Source of the DNA: Phymatolithon calcareum
Lineage: Eukaryota; Rhodophyta; Florideophyceae; Hapalidiales
Assembly (NCBI GenBank): GCA_977006965.1
Contig: OZ345356.1
Coordinates: 1,364,001 to 1,428,000 of the forward strand
Reading direction: 5' to 3'
DNA: 64,000 bases
A model generated the notes under the pieces. That model worked only from the letters and a program-made list of their open reading frames with translations, was not told the DNA's origin and did no database searches. Position 1 is the first letter of the stretch. Each line of letters begins with the position of its first letter. This document shows, in pieces, positions 30,541-42,129 of the stretch. The position numbers and the translations under genes were made by a program.

Positions 30541-31878
30541 AAAACGAACTTGGACCGGTTATGATAGCTTTCTTGTTTCATTTGCCGCCTCAATTTGCGG
30601 GATTAGTCAATTTCCTACGGCGGCGATGCGTTGGCATCGGAGTCACCGAGAAAACTGGAGACTTTGGTGGCGCAACAATGTTGGCGCGTTCCCGATCCCG
30701 ATTCCCAATTTGCGCGGAGCTACCGCCAAAATGCGCGCATTTGCCAGCCTCATAGGCGAGGGCGCTTCTGCCGGCGCGGGCGAAGCGCCCGCGCCGGAAT
30801 TTTTGCTTCTTGGTTTGTGGCCCGGTCGGTCCTTACCTGACGATCCCGTTTATACCGTTTCCATAAGTGAGAGTGACGCGTACCTCTCCGAAAAAATGAA
30901 CCTCGTTGTTCAGATTGACTCACGATAAGAAGGATAAACTGCTCCATAAGTGACCTTGGACCCATCTTGCAAAAAATTATTCCACGTCTGCTTTGTGCAC
31001 GTCTATAGACGTGTATGGCAAATTGTTTTTTCTCACACGGCGGTCTTCACGTTGCCCCATATTCGTCTTAAGAATTATTTATCTTGAAGACCAGCAATCG
31101 CGTTCGATTCTCAGACATTTTTAAGCTTGTCGAGCTCGAACTCTGTCCCAGCGTCTCGTGTCTTGTCCTCAATCTTTCTATTCTTCGTCGTAGTTTCGAG
31201 AGTATGTGACGTCGACGAAATTGTTACTGTTTTGTCCGCCAATGCCAGGCCGCCAATTGACGGAGTACAGATTCGATGCCATTTCTTACTTCACTGATAC
31301 TTTGGGTACTCGGATTGTGTCGAACGTTCCATCGAGTCCCCACCAGCGTCCTTCACAACCGAGTAAACACTCACTACAAATCTGAACCCCCGCTTGTCAT
31401 ATGCACGTGGACTAATCTTCCCCATCAAGGCCCCTCAGGGACCAGAGTAGGGTTTTTGTACATCAACGAACCGTGGAACGCTCACAACAAGGAACTACTC
31501 CTAGGAATTTGTTTCACCCAACCAGTCACTGTAACCTTACTCTCGTAGATATTGTACCTGCAATGCCGTTTAAGACACGGTGACAATTCCTGTCTCTCCA
31601 ATATCTTCCCGTCCGCCTAGACTACAGCAGTACACATCCAAGTGCTTCATATGATACCCGCGAAACGGCGGTAAGGCGCAAATCTCGTCCATCTGCGCCA
31701 AGTCCACACTTCCACGCTTCCGTGCTTCTCCTCTCTTTCATTTTATACGTGGGGCGTACAAGAATTGATTGCATGCTCTTGTCTTCACCGCCACCCCGCT
31801 CCGCAGTACTTCAGCGATTTTCACCGGAGTTTCCTTCGTCTTAGCAGCGCGGCCAGGTTATACTTGATTCATTATACC
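30541..31878. other. gene-free stretch upstream of the membrane-protein gene
   Basis: A perfect GC hairpin lies at 30771-30797 (CCGGCGCGGGCG, loop AAG). 30600-30840 is GC-rich and may be part of an unclassified element. 31270-31550 has short ORFs with no domain. A TATA-like TTTTATACGT near 31741 could serve the gene at 31879. Confidence 0.4.
30771..30797. repeat. perfect 12-bp GC inverted repeat with 3-base loop
   Basis: CCGGCGCGGGCG / CGCCCGCGCCGG separated by AAG. Role unknown; no coding gene ends here that would make it a terminator. Confidence 0.85.
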
Positions 31879-32601
31879 ATGGCGCTGTCTCGCACTTGCT
31901 GTCAATCTCTTCTTTTCCTCCTTCTCTTAAGCCTCGCATCCGCCGATGTTACCTTCAGCGATCTTCCTGGCATCTACACGCTGAAAAAGGGCAACCTCGA
32001 ATTATGCAACCAAAGGAGGACCGTGGAGATTCTCAGCCAGGCGAGAACAATTTCCACGGAGCAAATGCTGTTCGACGGTGCCGCATGCGACAGAATTGAT
32101 TTTTCAATGAGCAAATGGCCCGGTATGCCTCATTGGACAAGTGAACAGAGAGCCGCATCAGGTATCATCATCGCCGGCGAAGGATTTATCTGGTGTGAGC
32201 CACATTACTTTAATGTTTTCATCGACTTCATAAGTCCAAAGAATAGATTCGTGTTCATGTACTGGCCAAGTTTCGACGACACGTACGAGTTTCTCCCCGG
32301 CGAACAGTACCTTGTGCTTATCCGTGACCTTGAAAGTGCATGTGTTTATCAACGCACCACTGTGGGTACGGGAAAGACGGAACCATCGCCAACAAACCCG
32401 CCTTCAGATGCAAATTTGACAACTTCTAGTGTCGAAACAGGAACGCGTAAGGGGAAGAAGAAGAAGCGTGGAGTGAACATATGGGCCTGGCTCGCTCCGG
32501 TCTTGATTGTTGTAGCTTTACTTGTCACGGCTGCCGTCTATTTCTACAACAAGAGGAGAAACATAGAAGCAGCCCCAGCCCCAGAAGCAGCCTCTGTATA
32601 A
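31879..32601 (+). CDS. type I single-pass membrane protein, unknown function
   Basis: The ATG at 31879 (ACCATGG context) begins a clear signal peptide (MALSRTCCQSLLFLLLLSLASA, cleavage after SADV likely). The ORF also opens at 31765, but the longer form would bury the signal peptide. The 240-residue product has an extracellular domain of about 150 residues with five cysteines (LELCNQRR, GAACDR, IWCEPHYF and ESACVYQ among the sites). A Thr/Ser/Pro linker follows, then a basic stretch KGKKKKR, one membrane segment (WAWLAPVLIVVALLVTAAVY) and a short tail rich in Ala/Pro/Glu. AATAAATTTTTTG at 32658 is a likely polyadenylation signal. No intron and no disruptions. I recognise no family; a surface receptor-like or wall-anchored role is only inferred from topology. 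Confidence 0.8.
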   Translation: MALSRTCCQSLLFLLLLSLASADVTFSDLPGIYTLKKGNLELCNQRRTVEILSQARTISTEQMLFDGAACDRIDFSMSKWPGMPHWTSEQRAASGIIIAGEGFIWCEPHYFNVFIDFISPKNRFVFMYWPSFDDTYEFLPGEQYLVLIRDLESACVYQRTTVGTGKTEPSPTNPPSDANLTTSSVETGTRKGKKKKRGVNIWAWLAPVLIVVALLVTAAVYFYNKRRNIEAAPAPEAASV

Positions 32602-32704
32602 TCTACATCCACCGTATAGTCGATGAGAGTAGGCAATTTGTGTGAAGTCAAAACGAAATAAATTTTTTGATGCGACCCAATGAGTTCTCAGTGTACCTTA
32701 CGCG

Positions 32705-32815
32705 TCGAGTCTCCCACCTAAACCCGCTGGACGGGAGGGCCAGCGCCCTCCTCAACCCATCAAGAACGAGCTACCACCATTTCTCACCCTCAAAAAAGCG
32801 AAGCACATGCTTCTT
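32705..32815 (+). mobile_element. LINE C internal fragment
   Basis: The plus strand encodes RPPQPIKNELPPFLTLKK, identical in that stretch to the LINE C C-terminal region at 22.4-22.5 kb. It directly abuts the LINE B-like tail at 32816. Confidence 0.75.
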
Positions 32816-33640
32816 TGGGGGGATATATGTTGATTTATTTTAAAAGCTCCCAAAGACTCAAATTGAGTAACAGGGCAGCTTCTCGCTGTTTTCGATACTC
32901 ATCTCTCTACTCTCCTTCTAATATGTCCTTAATTCAAATCTCTCTCCCTGTGAGGGCCCGAGTAAGTCTTTTGCATTCATATTCCGTTTCTTGGTCCATC
33001 TTCATAGACCGTAGTATACGTTGCAACACGATAAGCTCCACCACAGCACCAGTCCCAAAGCACTTCGCCAGAATGGATTTTCTGCACAAAGGAACTCTGT
33101 TGAAAATGACTCTCAGGCATCTCAACCTCGCAGTTCTGTCCCTTATATATAGAACTCAAGTTCGGTACGCCGATCGGGATTTTAACTGTCCGAGCCTCTT
33201 CTTCCAACGACCAAACTTTGACTGTTGCTTGTAGGCGTCGTCGCCTTTTTGACACCATACCTTCTTCCGCTTGTTTCAGAGCTTCTTTAAAGTGTTCCTC
33301 TTCCCCGAGATACCCAATGTCCTTTGATACGCCTTCCAGATCTTCTTCTTTTCCCTGGTATTCTTCTGAAAGCTCCAGGATTTTCCTCCGTCTTACCAAG
33401 CTCATTCTCCTCATTTGTGGGCTGGCCAGACCGCAGAGCACTCACATTCTCTCCCTTCGATACTCAGCATATTTTCCGAAAACGTATCTGTAGAAAAGAC
33501 CTTCTGCTGCTTCAATTGCCGCGTTTCGTGATCGGTGTCAGGTGAATGGCACACTCCCATTTGGGCTAGGTGAGGATGAGGGTAACGGTCTGGACATTGG
33601 CTGTTTATTGTTACGGTTTGCGCGTTGCCATTCAAATTTT
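32816..33640 (-). mobile_element. diverged LINE B-related 3' end
   Basis: On the minus strand the segment reads from the RT thumb (near 33600) through ORF 33441-32977 (RRKILELSEEYQGKEEDLE, FKEALKQAEEGMVSK) to the 3' UTR ending ATAAATCAACATATATCCCC. The order and residues follow the LINE B C-terminus at 21.4-22.0 kb but differ at about half the positions. It is therefore an older or separate subfamily, 5'-truncated and frameshifted. Confidence 0.75.
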
Positions 33641-34153
33641 CTGCATCTTTATGGGGGCAGCATGCCTAATCTCCACAGGTTAGACGTTTGTGTGTTTGGC
33701 TGAGGGAATTGCCATTAGTTTACTAACGGCACAGTGATTCTTGGGAACGAGTGAATTCACTCGTTCTCACGAATCTCTATAAACCGAACGAAAGGATCCA
33801 TCATTTTCTTCAGACGCAGCACGATTCCGGGCCAGAGTCGAGATGCGAAACGGAGGGAGAGCGGGTACCGTTCGCACAATTCCGCGTGGTGGAACGCACC
33901 TATGATGGGTTTCATGCTGCGGAGCGAAAGGAAGAATTAGGGTGGGCTTACGAACGTTGGGAATGTACAGACAGCACGATGTACAGTTAGACAGATTGCG
34001 GATGGACATATTCCCCAGTGAGCCCGCCAGTCGATGAAGGTGTGTTTAGAGTTATATGTTTAAAATTATAGGAGAAAGGGTGCATCTGAGACGGTGATGT
34101 TTTTGGGAGTTGGAACGAGAAGAACATAGCTGTTCGTGTATAGTAGCTTCTCA
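33641..34153. other. no gene recognised
   Basis: Two short opposed ORFs at 33751-33990 and 34009-33767 overlap each other and lack domains. Nothing else seen. Confidence 0.3.
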
Positions 34154-34321
34154 GTCCCTGAAAACCAGAGGTATGTTTTCGTACCCTACCATACTGGTTC
34201 GTAACTTCTAGCCGCGTTTCACTCCAGAAACGAGTCGGGAATTTGCAAAGTTGCCCCAAGCGTCTGCAGATGTGACTTTTAAATAAAAATCTCCATTTCT
34301 TCTTCTTCTTTGTCCCTGAAA
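34154..34321 (+). mobile_element. LINE E tail with 10-bp target duplication
   Basis: The insert 34164-34311 ends in AAATAAAAATCTCC and CTT repeats and begins with CCAGAGGTATG, as in the 28.2-kb copy. Flanks are GTCCCTGAAA at 34154-34163 and 34312-34321. Confidence 0.85.
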
Positions 34322-34394
34322 TCAATAGTGAATTCCATTGCTGTAGTCTACCATGATTAAATGATGCGCAATAGTCACACTTTGCATTAGGTCG

Positions 34395-34570
34395 GGTTGC
34401 CACTCTCACCTCTGCTGTCAGTCTGAACATTCCAAAGCATTGTTTTCAGAAAATCTACATAACATTTTTACATTTATGTAGATTTTCTGGACATTTCATT
34501 TTAAATCGGGCTTCTCTGGAAAAAATGTTTTGGAAAAGTAGGACTGATCGCAGAAATGAGAGTGGCAACC
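34395..34570. mobile_element. foldback MITE, 176 bp
   Basis: The whole element is an imperfect palindrome with ends GGTTGCCACTCTCA and TGAGAGTGGCAACC. A perfect inner stem AGAAAATCTACATAA / TTATGTAGATTTTCT lies around a ten-base loop near 34465. No coding capacity; target duplication unclear. Confidence 0.75.
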
Positions 34571-34895
34571 TGGGTCCATGCAGAAATGTAACTGCTGTTC
34601 AGAGAAATATTTGTTACGCAAATTACGTGCGCCATACACGAATACATGAGCCTGGCAATCAATGCACGGAGACCTAGGACCGAACGTCCAGAGGCCTGGC
34701 CTCCGGACCCCGGTGACTGATACTTAGGACCATTCAAGTGTCATACCTTCTAGCGGAAGTAAAAAGTACGTCTCGTAAGCTGGTTCTTCATATCAATTTT
34801 AATCTATCGTGTGAACTACAGTATCGTATTGGTGTGGAAGAAGTACAGAATGCTGTAAGCAGTGAGGGCTTTCAATACATTAGAAAAAGGTGAAA

Positions 34896-35279
34896 GTTGT
34901 ACCAGGGGAATGTTAAGGGGGGGGAAACGCAGACCCGGTGTCATATCACTTAGTAACATACATTCTAATAAAAACGAGGCGCGCGTTGTGCATAGCGATT
35001 TATGAGGATAACGCTGTATCAAAAATTGTCGCCAAAGCTTTGACGCCAACCTTAATTCTAGTTATTTCTTACCAAGAAACGAGTCGAGCAACGAGAGCTG
35101 CCGCTACATTAGGAACTCCTAATGTTCCCATGATTTCCTTTTATTTCTCTGGTATTTCTATGATGCGATCTTCGCCCTAATGTTTCTTTTTCAAACGGGC
35201 TCGATATATGATAATCTTGGAAAAGCGGTATGACACAGGGTCTGCGTTTCTCCCCCCCTTAACATTCCCCTGGTTGTAC
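34896..35279. mobile_element. MITE (370 bp) with GTTGTAC target duplication
   Basis: Ends CAGGGGAATGTTAAGGGG (34903) and the reverse complement ending 35272 are inverted repeats extending ~50 bases. GTTGTAC flanks it at 34896-34902 and 35273-35279. A related MITE lies at 53058-53612. The minus-strand ORF 35541-35190 overlaps the right end and is not supported. Confidence 0.85.
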
Positions 35280-36204
35280 GTCTTCTATCAAAATCATTCT
35301 GCCCCGCCATGCGATCTCCAGCATCTATCACACAGGCTGGCCCGTTCGTCTGATTCATGCTCTGTCTCAACTTGCTGACAAACCTTGATGTAATTACCTT
35401 GACTTCAGTCCTCATGTTTTCCGTGCTGAACTGCATGAACATATTTTCACGCCAAGAGAATTCCACTGAAAACGTTGCAGAATAGAACGCTAGAATACTT
35501 GCAGACTCCAGAGCAGAAACCGCACTGCTTTCTGGTGTCACTGGAGATTGAAAATATGCTTGCCAAAGTCTGCCATTGTCGATTGCGGCATAGAAAATAC
35601 TTGAGGATTCTACGATATGCGATATTGCATCTCGTTTAACTGTGTATTCTCAATTATCCCAATGAAACAATATATTTCCGATTGCCTTAGTATGCTCCGC
35701 TCCTCAGCCAGATTCTAAGCCTTTCCACATTTCGAATTTTTTTTACTTCAAAGCTAAGTTCCTTCAGAGTATGGGCGATGTACCGCACAGCATGTGTGCT
35801 ACTTATCAACTCTTTGTGCAACTAAGTTGAGTTCATTAGCCTGACAAGCACATCGCCGAAACGTCGACTTTAAAAGTTCACAAAGTTCCGTCGCCTCATA
35901 TGAGCATACATATATCGATGATCACTCTCTCCAGAATCATTTGCCCATTTACTGCTTTAGCTTTTTTCAAGCTTCGGATGTGCATCCAGCATTTGTTACT
36001 ATATAACATGTTGCTTATGAAATTACATATCAGTAATCTAGAATTGCATGAATCACTAAAGAATCCCGAGTACGCGTCCCACCATGACGTAAAATCCACT
36101 CTAAAAAGCCGTCAGTACGGCACTCGATTCCTAATATTGCCCTGCTTCGAATAGTGGCAAACAAAAACGTAACCCAAATGAAACGATTGAGCACCGGCAC
36201 ACCG
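35280..36204. other. no gene; contains dispersed repeat copy 2 at 35925-36070
   Basis: 35925-36070 repeats 26450-26590 in the same orientation. The rest is AT-rich with no credible ORF. Confidence 0.45.
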
Positions 36205-36345
36205 GACCACTAAGTATTGGAAAAAAACTGCTATTGTAATTTTTTAAATTATTGTTCCAATAATTATTCCTGAGTCGCGAATATTTATTGTATCTATTGA
36301 GATCGTCGTGGTTGCGACAATTATTGTATTTATTTGGAAGCATTA
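36205..36345 (+). mobile_element. partial copy of the hAT-type MITE at 48.1 kb
   Basis: TATTGGAAAAAA to GTGGTTGCGACAATTATTGT matches 48092-48213 with a few changes; the right half is absent. An inverted repeat ATTTTGGCCC / GGGCCAAAAT follows at 36353-36392. Confidence 0.75.
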
Positions 36346-36411
36346 TTCACTAGATTTTGGCCCAAATAAACCAAATAATTTTCGGGCCAAAATGCCTACC
36401 GGAGCAATGTG

Positions 36412-37019
36412 ACACGATAAGGCGCCTCTTGCACGTCTCCTGCATTGGAAACTCAGTAATGGAGCTCCTGGTTGAGAAAGTGGATTCAACGCACATCATC
36501 AGTCTCTGTCGCTCAGGGAACATGATTCACATGCCACGGTTCAGCGCATTTGAGAACGCGCTGAGCACACGCAACACAGTAAACGCTCTCGAAGCCCAGA
36601 AAAGAAACATGGGGAAGGTAAGGGGAAGAGCGAGGTACTGTGCGGCAAAGGCAGACAATATTGTTGCGCGAGATTGGTACCAAGGAATGGCGAAAGCTGC
36701 CAACAGAAGATTCTTCGACCTTTGTGTGGAGAGCGCAGTGACCGAAGAGAGGCGAAACCTGGTGTCATCAGATTTTCGTCCGGAACAGTGCATTGCGATA
36801 GGGAACACATATACTACTGACAGAGAGACGGATGATGTCCCACTTCGCTTACAAACAGAAGTTAATCCAGGAGCAGCTGAAATCGCAATCCCAGAAGCGG
36901 CCGAATTTGCTGCGCAAGGGGCAGTAGAAGACTCGAACCACAATTCCGAAGTTCCAAATGATACGACATCAGACGCTCTTGCGGGTCCCCAAGAGTCAAC
37001 CACGAAGAATGCTATTTAA
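36412..37019 (+). pseudogene. LINE A ORF1, C-terminal part
   Basis: Reads RRLLHVSCIGNSVMELLVEK, RGRARYCAAKADNIVA and WYQGMAKAANRRFFDLCVE, matching residues ~335-440 of ORF1 in copy 2, then a divergent acidic tail ending KNAI. The coiled-coil and cysteine part is lost by 5' truncation. Codons before 36412 are not LINE sequence. Confidence 0.85.
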
Positions 37020-38081
37020 GAAGAGGTGGCGTCTGGCAACATTAAATGTTGTCGGCTCCCCGGAAACCCCAACGTACCTAGAGAAAATGATGAGAAACCA
37101 TGGAATCGACATGGTAGCAATAATAGAAACACATTTGAGACCAGAAGGGAAAATTCGGGCTGATTTCTTCTCCTTCAACGCAGTGCGCCCGCCTCCTCAG
37201 ACTGGTCGAAACTCTGGAGGTGTCTCTCTTTTCTTCCGCAACCTCTGTGGAAGACGTCTGATCTTCAAGCACGCGGAAACAAATTTCCAATTGATTATCG
37301 CGCAAGTGGGAGATACGAAAGTTGGAGCTGTCTATATATCGCCGGCAGCAACCAGATCTGAAACTGACAAATGCCTCACCATGATGAATACATATGCACG
37401 AGGCAAGGCAATTGTGTGCGGTGATTGGAACGCTCGCCACCTCAGACGGGACCTACGCTCAAATAGGAGGGGCAACCAAATTGTTCGTTGGGCAGCTGCT
37501 AAGAACTGGGATGTTAAAACCTGAACAGGTTTCAGTTTCCGCTATAAGAGCAACATCGACTTTTTCGTAAGCAAAGGCATTACACCGACAGCGGTCAGTT
37601 CACGAACAGATGTATGGACTGGTAATACGCAACACCGACCAGTAACAACTAGTTTCCCGACTCGACAAGAGCATAGAAGAGTCCAAAAGCCTCGAATATC
37701 TGTGAAACTATGGAGGGATGACAGAATGCAAGAGCATGTTCGGGAAATATACGCAAAGACCATTCCAGGAATCGTCGAGGATTTGAAACGGTGCAGTTCC
37801 CGAGAACAACTAGACCGACTATACGACAGAAGTGTCGTGTAATCACTGGGAGTGATAAGTTAAAGAATGGGTTTATCTTGAAAAGGGGTGATCTCTCTCC
37901 GATGAGAAGATGAGATGCCCAGTCTAAGGTGCGATCAGGATCGCCGCTTCAAATGGGCAGGGGCGTTATGATATCGCAGAGAGTGTAAGTGTCGCTAATT
38001 ACACTCGTGCAGCATTGCGTGTCTACAGTGCCCCATACACTCGAAGAGTGTATTAATCATTGATTCGCAATGTTTGCTTGG

Positions 38082-38465
38082 CCTCCTTCGCCAGCTTTTT
38101 CTTGCGTGTGTTGGACCCCGTCCTTCTTCGCCAGCTTTTACTGACCTTGATTTGGACCCCGTCCTTCTTCGCCGCTTTTTCCGGCCTTGGTTTGGACCCC
38201 GTCCTTCTTCGCCGCTTTTACCGACCTTGAGTTGGACCCCGTCCTTCTTCGCCGCTTTTTCCGACCTTGAGTTGGACCCCGTCCTTCTTCGCCGCTTTTT
38301 CCGGCCTTGATTTGGACCCCGTCCTTCTTCGCCGCTTTTTCCGACCTTGAGTTGGACCCCGTCCTTCTTCGCCGCTTTTACCGACCTTGATTTGGACCCC
38401 GTCCTTCTTCGCCGCTTTTACGGACCTTGAGTTGGACCCCGTCCTTCTTCGTCGCTTTTGTCCCG
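38082..38465. repeat. minisatellite, ~9 units of 40 bp, inside the LTR element
   Basis: Units begin CCTTCTTCGCCGCTTTT and end GAGTTGGACCCCGT. Because 40 is not a multiple of three, a reading frame cycles through three translations every 120 bases. On the minus strand it stays open (38493-38218), giving KKDGVQLKVGKSGEEGRGP-type repeats. Confidence 0.9.
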
Positions 38466-38825
38466 CGAACATCATTTGTGTTGATTGCCACACAAATCTA
38501 CGCTGACCTTCTCCTCCTTATTGCAGGAGATATAGATAGGTCCCGTCTCTGAATTGGTTGCTCCTTCCAATCCATATTTGCGTTCCTTCTGGAACGTCTT
38601 TCTTTCAATTCGGGCTCCGGTTGCCTGCCTTGAATTTTTTTGTTCCGCGAATATCATTTGTGTTAATAGCCACACAAATCTACGCTGACCTTCTCCTCCT
38701 TATTGCCGGAGATATAGATAGGTCCCTTGTCTGAATTGGTTGCCTCTGCCAATCCATATTTGCGTTCCTTCTGGAACGTCTTTGTTTCAATTCGGGCTCC
38801 GGTTGCCGTCCTTGATTTTTTTCGC
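38461..38825. repeat. ~180-bp tandem duplication next to the minisatellite
   Basis: 38461-38640 and 38641-38825 both run from CGCGAAYATCATTTGTGTT to GGGCTCCGGTTGC and a T-run, with a few differences. Reading it on the minus strand gives the repeated block RKYGL...IYISGNKEEKVSVDLCG. Confidence 0.85.
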
Positions 38826-41803
38826 AACAATCGAAGTCGCTTAGGAAGTAAACTCCAGAATCCTTGCCGCCGCATGTTCGGTGCGCATTGGCATTCGAAG
38901 ACTGTGTAGAGCCTTCTCTCTTGTCGATGACTCTGTGTAAGATACCGCCGTCATCGCCGGGGCTTCCTTCTTCTTCTCGTTGACCTCATCATCGTACCGT
39001 TTCCTCGCCTTCAAAAACCTTGTCACAACTCTTGGGTCGAGACTTCGTAAAATCGGGTGGCTCACGGGTTGGAAATAGCGCGGCGGTTGGTTGCCGATCG
39101 GTAGATTTCGCCGACGAAAGACTTCCGCTTCCCATGGTTCGATGGTCATCCATTTCCAATTCAAACTTGAACAATCTTCGTCTTAACACTCAAACATTCT
39201 CCTGCAGGAAAGAAATTTCTGTAATCACTGGGAGTGATAAGTTAAAGAATGGGTTTATCTTGAAAAGGGGTGATCTCTCTCCGATGAGAAGATGAGATGC
39301 CCAGTCTAAGGTGCGATCAGGATCGCCGCTTCAAATGGGCAGGGGCGTTATGATATCGCAGAGAGTGTAAGTGTCGCTAATTGCACTCGTGCAGCATTGC
39401 GTGTCTACAGTCGAAACGCTATGTGAACCATGGAGACAGAAGAAAACAACCCCGCTGCGCTACAACCAGATTTGGGACACAACTCTTGAACGGATGTCTA
39501 GACGTCGCAAGAAACTACACAAGAATGCTCGAGAACAGGATTCAGAGGAGGCTTGGCAGCGATATGAGGAATGCCGTAAAGAGATACGGAAGTTGGTGAA
39601 CAAAAGAAAGCGGCAGCAGTATCAAGAATACCTAGATGATGTAGAAGAAAAGGATAAGTCCAAGGCGATTGAGTAAATCGCTAGAATGCAGAAGATGAGG
39701 ACAAGAAGAACGTCAAGGAACAAGATGACTGGCCGTCCATTGCACAAACACTGTTCACTGCTCACGTGTCCCAGACATGCCCAGATGAAGGAGGATGGCG
39801 ACAAAGATCCTCCTATTTCCGTTGCCCTTCGCATATGCGCGTCCTTATCAGAAACGCACTCCTCAAAGCTCCGACCAAGAAGGCTCCAGGGCTGGATGAG
39901 GTGAAGACCGAAATGATGAAAGCTGACCTGGATAGAAGTGCAGACCTCGTCTTTGAGCTGTGGACCGCTTGCGGAAGATGTGGAGTTCTCCCGACAGCGT
40001 CGCTAAAAGCTCTCTTAGTACCGCTGCACAAGAAAGGAGCCCATGACGATCCAAAAAATTTCCGACCAATATCTTTACTGAGTCAAGTCCGAAAGATTAT
40101 TGAGTCAGCACTGGATATTATGCTCCGCCGAAGATACAAGAACCACAGAATCCAACTGGGATTCCATAAAGGCAAGAGCACGGAGCCAGCAATCTTAAGG
40201 GCTCTGGAACTACAGAACAGAGGGAAGGGATGCATTGCAGTATTAGACTTGACGGCAGCGTACGACACAGTTCCACGAAAGTACTTGCAAGAGCGAATGA
40301 GATTTGTTCTACCACAAGACCTATGCGAGATGACCGAGGCTTTCTTGACACCGTCCTGGGTATCAACGATTGGCGATCCCCAGCAAAAGTGGTACCTAAT
40401 CGACAGGGGAGTACCTCAGGGATCCCCGCTGAGCCCAAGTTTGTATAATGTATTCATGGACGAATTCGCAGAAAGAATAAGCCAAGTTCCAAGGGATGTT
40501 GCCGACGTGGCAGCAGTTCTTTTCGCGGACGACGTGCTCCTAACGGCAAAATCACCAGTCGGACTACAGAGACTGTTAAATATTTCTTCGCAATGGGCAA
40601 GAGATAGACAAATGAGGTGGAACACGAAAGCCGGAAAGAGCGAAGTTCTTCTCTCCGAAGGCACAAGATCACCCACATTCAAGCTTTCTGGGAAAACGCT
40701 GACAAAAGTCAAAGAAGTCCCATACCTTGGCATATCACTCAGCAGTGAGGGAGTTACCGACAAGAAAATGCTTGAGCGCATCCGACAGGCCAAGATAGCA
40801 GTGTATCAGCTGAGATCCCTTGGTGTAACAGCCCGGGGACTCAGCCCCTTCAAAGCAATCAAGATGTACAAGGCCTTGATACAGCCAAGATGGGAATATG
40901 GCATGCACCTGACGCCATGGACGACAAGAGTTCAAACAGCTATTGCAGACGTGGAGAAGACTTTTTTTGGACAAGTATTTCGTCCAATCGCAAAAAATCG
41001 AAACGCGAGACTTCGTCTTCTCTGTCACATACATAATGCGGAAGACAGAAGACTAGTTCTAGCGTTACGAATGCTTGAACGAGCCAGAACAAGGAAAATG
41101 GGCTTTCTCGCAGTCCCAAGAGAAGAAAGAGACGTTGAGGAATTTCAATGGGTGTGTCGTGACATATCATCAATGCTACATCACGACCAATTCGAAACGG
41201 CACTAACCTATCTTAAGCAGCGAGTTTCAGCAAAATCGTTGAGGTACCTGCTCTTTAAAGACGAAGGAGAAGGCTTGGAGGCGAGCAGAAAGAGGAATAT
41301 TCCTTATGATATTCCCGGGTCTACTCCCGCCATCATCAGACTACCGAAAGCACGGCACCGCCAATTGGCGATTAAATGGGCATTCGGACGTTTTCCCCCG
41401 TTGAGTACCACACTTCTGGAAGACAAATTCGGTGAAATCGTACCAAATCTCATGAACAAGCTCGAAGTGTACCTTCAAAGATATCGACTAACAGAAGAGT
41501 AGACTGGTGAGACTGAAAAGGCACTTGACAAAGTACTATTCCTCACAATCGTCTTTTATGACGACATGGAATAGACCAAGACAAAATAGAACGGCGACGC
41601 TGAGATTCCTACGAACAGGACAAGTGGACTCTAAGCTTTTCCCTCCACCTTCTCTGGAGGAGGGTTTTTACAGCTAGGGCTACGACGATAGCAACGAGCT
41701 TTTCCGGGCTTTAACTACCAAGGTAGTAGCATCTGAAACGCATCTCCCTTACAGTCTTATGAGTGTTTCTGAGGGCGTTTAATAAATTCAAAATTCAAAA
41801 AAC

Positions 41804-42129
41804 ATCCCCCAGGCTACGAGCAATGGCTCATGCTGCACTCAGTAAGCGGCCTGTGCATCGCGTCCTCTCAGTTCCGACCATTGCGCGCTTTGATGACGCG
41901 CCAGAGTCGGTTACCCGCGTCCCCACTCGCAACCTTTCCCTTCTGCGCAACCGTCAGTAGGGCGGTCAGGGAATTCACAGAGCCAGCTGTCGCATGCACG
42001 ACCTTATGATAAACGGAAGTGCATTTTCCGCAGCAGTACAGTAGATGATACAGTAATATAAAACTTACGGTAATTGGGTGCCCAATGTGGAAAGGTGTGA
42101 TATCCAGATACCAAGGATATTCTGGATTC
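41804..42129. other. no gene recognised
   Basis: A 65-codon ORF at 41763-41960 starts within the LINE 3' end and has no domain. Nothing else is seen. Confidence 0.3.

Larger units (their letters stand above)
37834..39413. mobile_element. non-autonomous LTR element (TRIM/LARD-like), 1572 bp, TSD GTCG
   Basis: Two 190-bp direct repeats, 37838-38027 and 39220-39409, start TGTAATCACTGGGAG and end GCGTGTCTACA. They differ at one base (38001/39383 region, A or G). GTCG flanks the element at 37834-37837 and 39410-39413, and removing it restores the LINE A frame SVETLC. The 1.19-kb interior has no pol domains. On the minus strand 39164-38841 reads PPRYFQPVSHPILRSLDPR, VVTRFLKARKRYDDEV and AMTAVSYTES, which looks like a gag-type start, so the element may be oriented to the left. 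Very low LTR divergence points to a recent insertion. Confidence 0.88.
37006..41576 (+). pseudogene. LINE A ORF2 (endonuclease-RT), broken
   Basis: ORF2 opens with MLFKKRWRLATLNVVGSPET at 37006. The APE-type endonuclease follows with IETHLRPEGKI (catalytic Glu), GRNSGGVSLFFR and VCGDWNARH, up to a TGA at 37522. The frame continues with SNIDFF and VWTGNTQHRPV to 37837, where the LTR-flanked element splits it. It resumes at 39414 with ETLCEPWRQKK, meets a TAA near 39674 and a frame change, and then runs open as the 39766-41502 RT block. That block holds PGLDEVKTEM, LVPLHKKG, FRPISLLSQVRK, LDLTAAYDTVP, RGVPQGSPLSPSLYNVFMDE and VLFADDVLLTAK. A TAG at 41500 cuts the last ~25 codons. It cannot make one protein. 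Confidence 0.85.
36412..41803 (+). mobile_element. LINE A copy 1, 5'-truncated, interrupted by a 1.57-kb LTR-flanked element
   Basis: It starts inside ORF1 (about 36417) and runs through ORF2 to a 3' UTR ending AATTCAAAATTCAAAAAA at 41803. It aligns along its length with the full LINE A copy 2 at 53.6-63.3 kb and is about 80% alike by eye. ORF1 and ORF2 overlap by 11 nt as in copy 2. A 5' target duplication was not found, so the left end may be a rearrangement. Confidence 0.85.

Noticed and set aside
30771-30797. GC hairpin as a terminator
   Set aside because: No gene ends beside it, and eukaryotic pol II genes do not end at such hairpins.
30269-30928. 219-codon ORF as a gene
   Set aside because: It spans repeat X, is not conserved in the other copy, contains a GC hairpin and has no domain.
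35190-35541. 116-codon minus-strand ORF as a host gene
   Set aside because: Its end lies in a MITE terminal repeat and no domain or conserved partner was found.
38082-38465. Regular 40-bp units as a possible CRISPR-like array
   Set aside because: Units are contiguous without unique spacers and lie inside an LTR-flanked element; it is a minisatellite.
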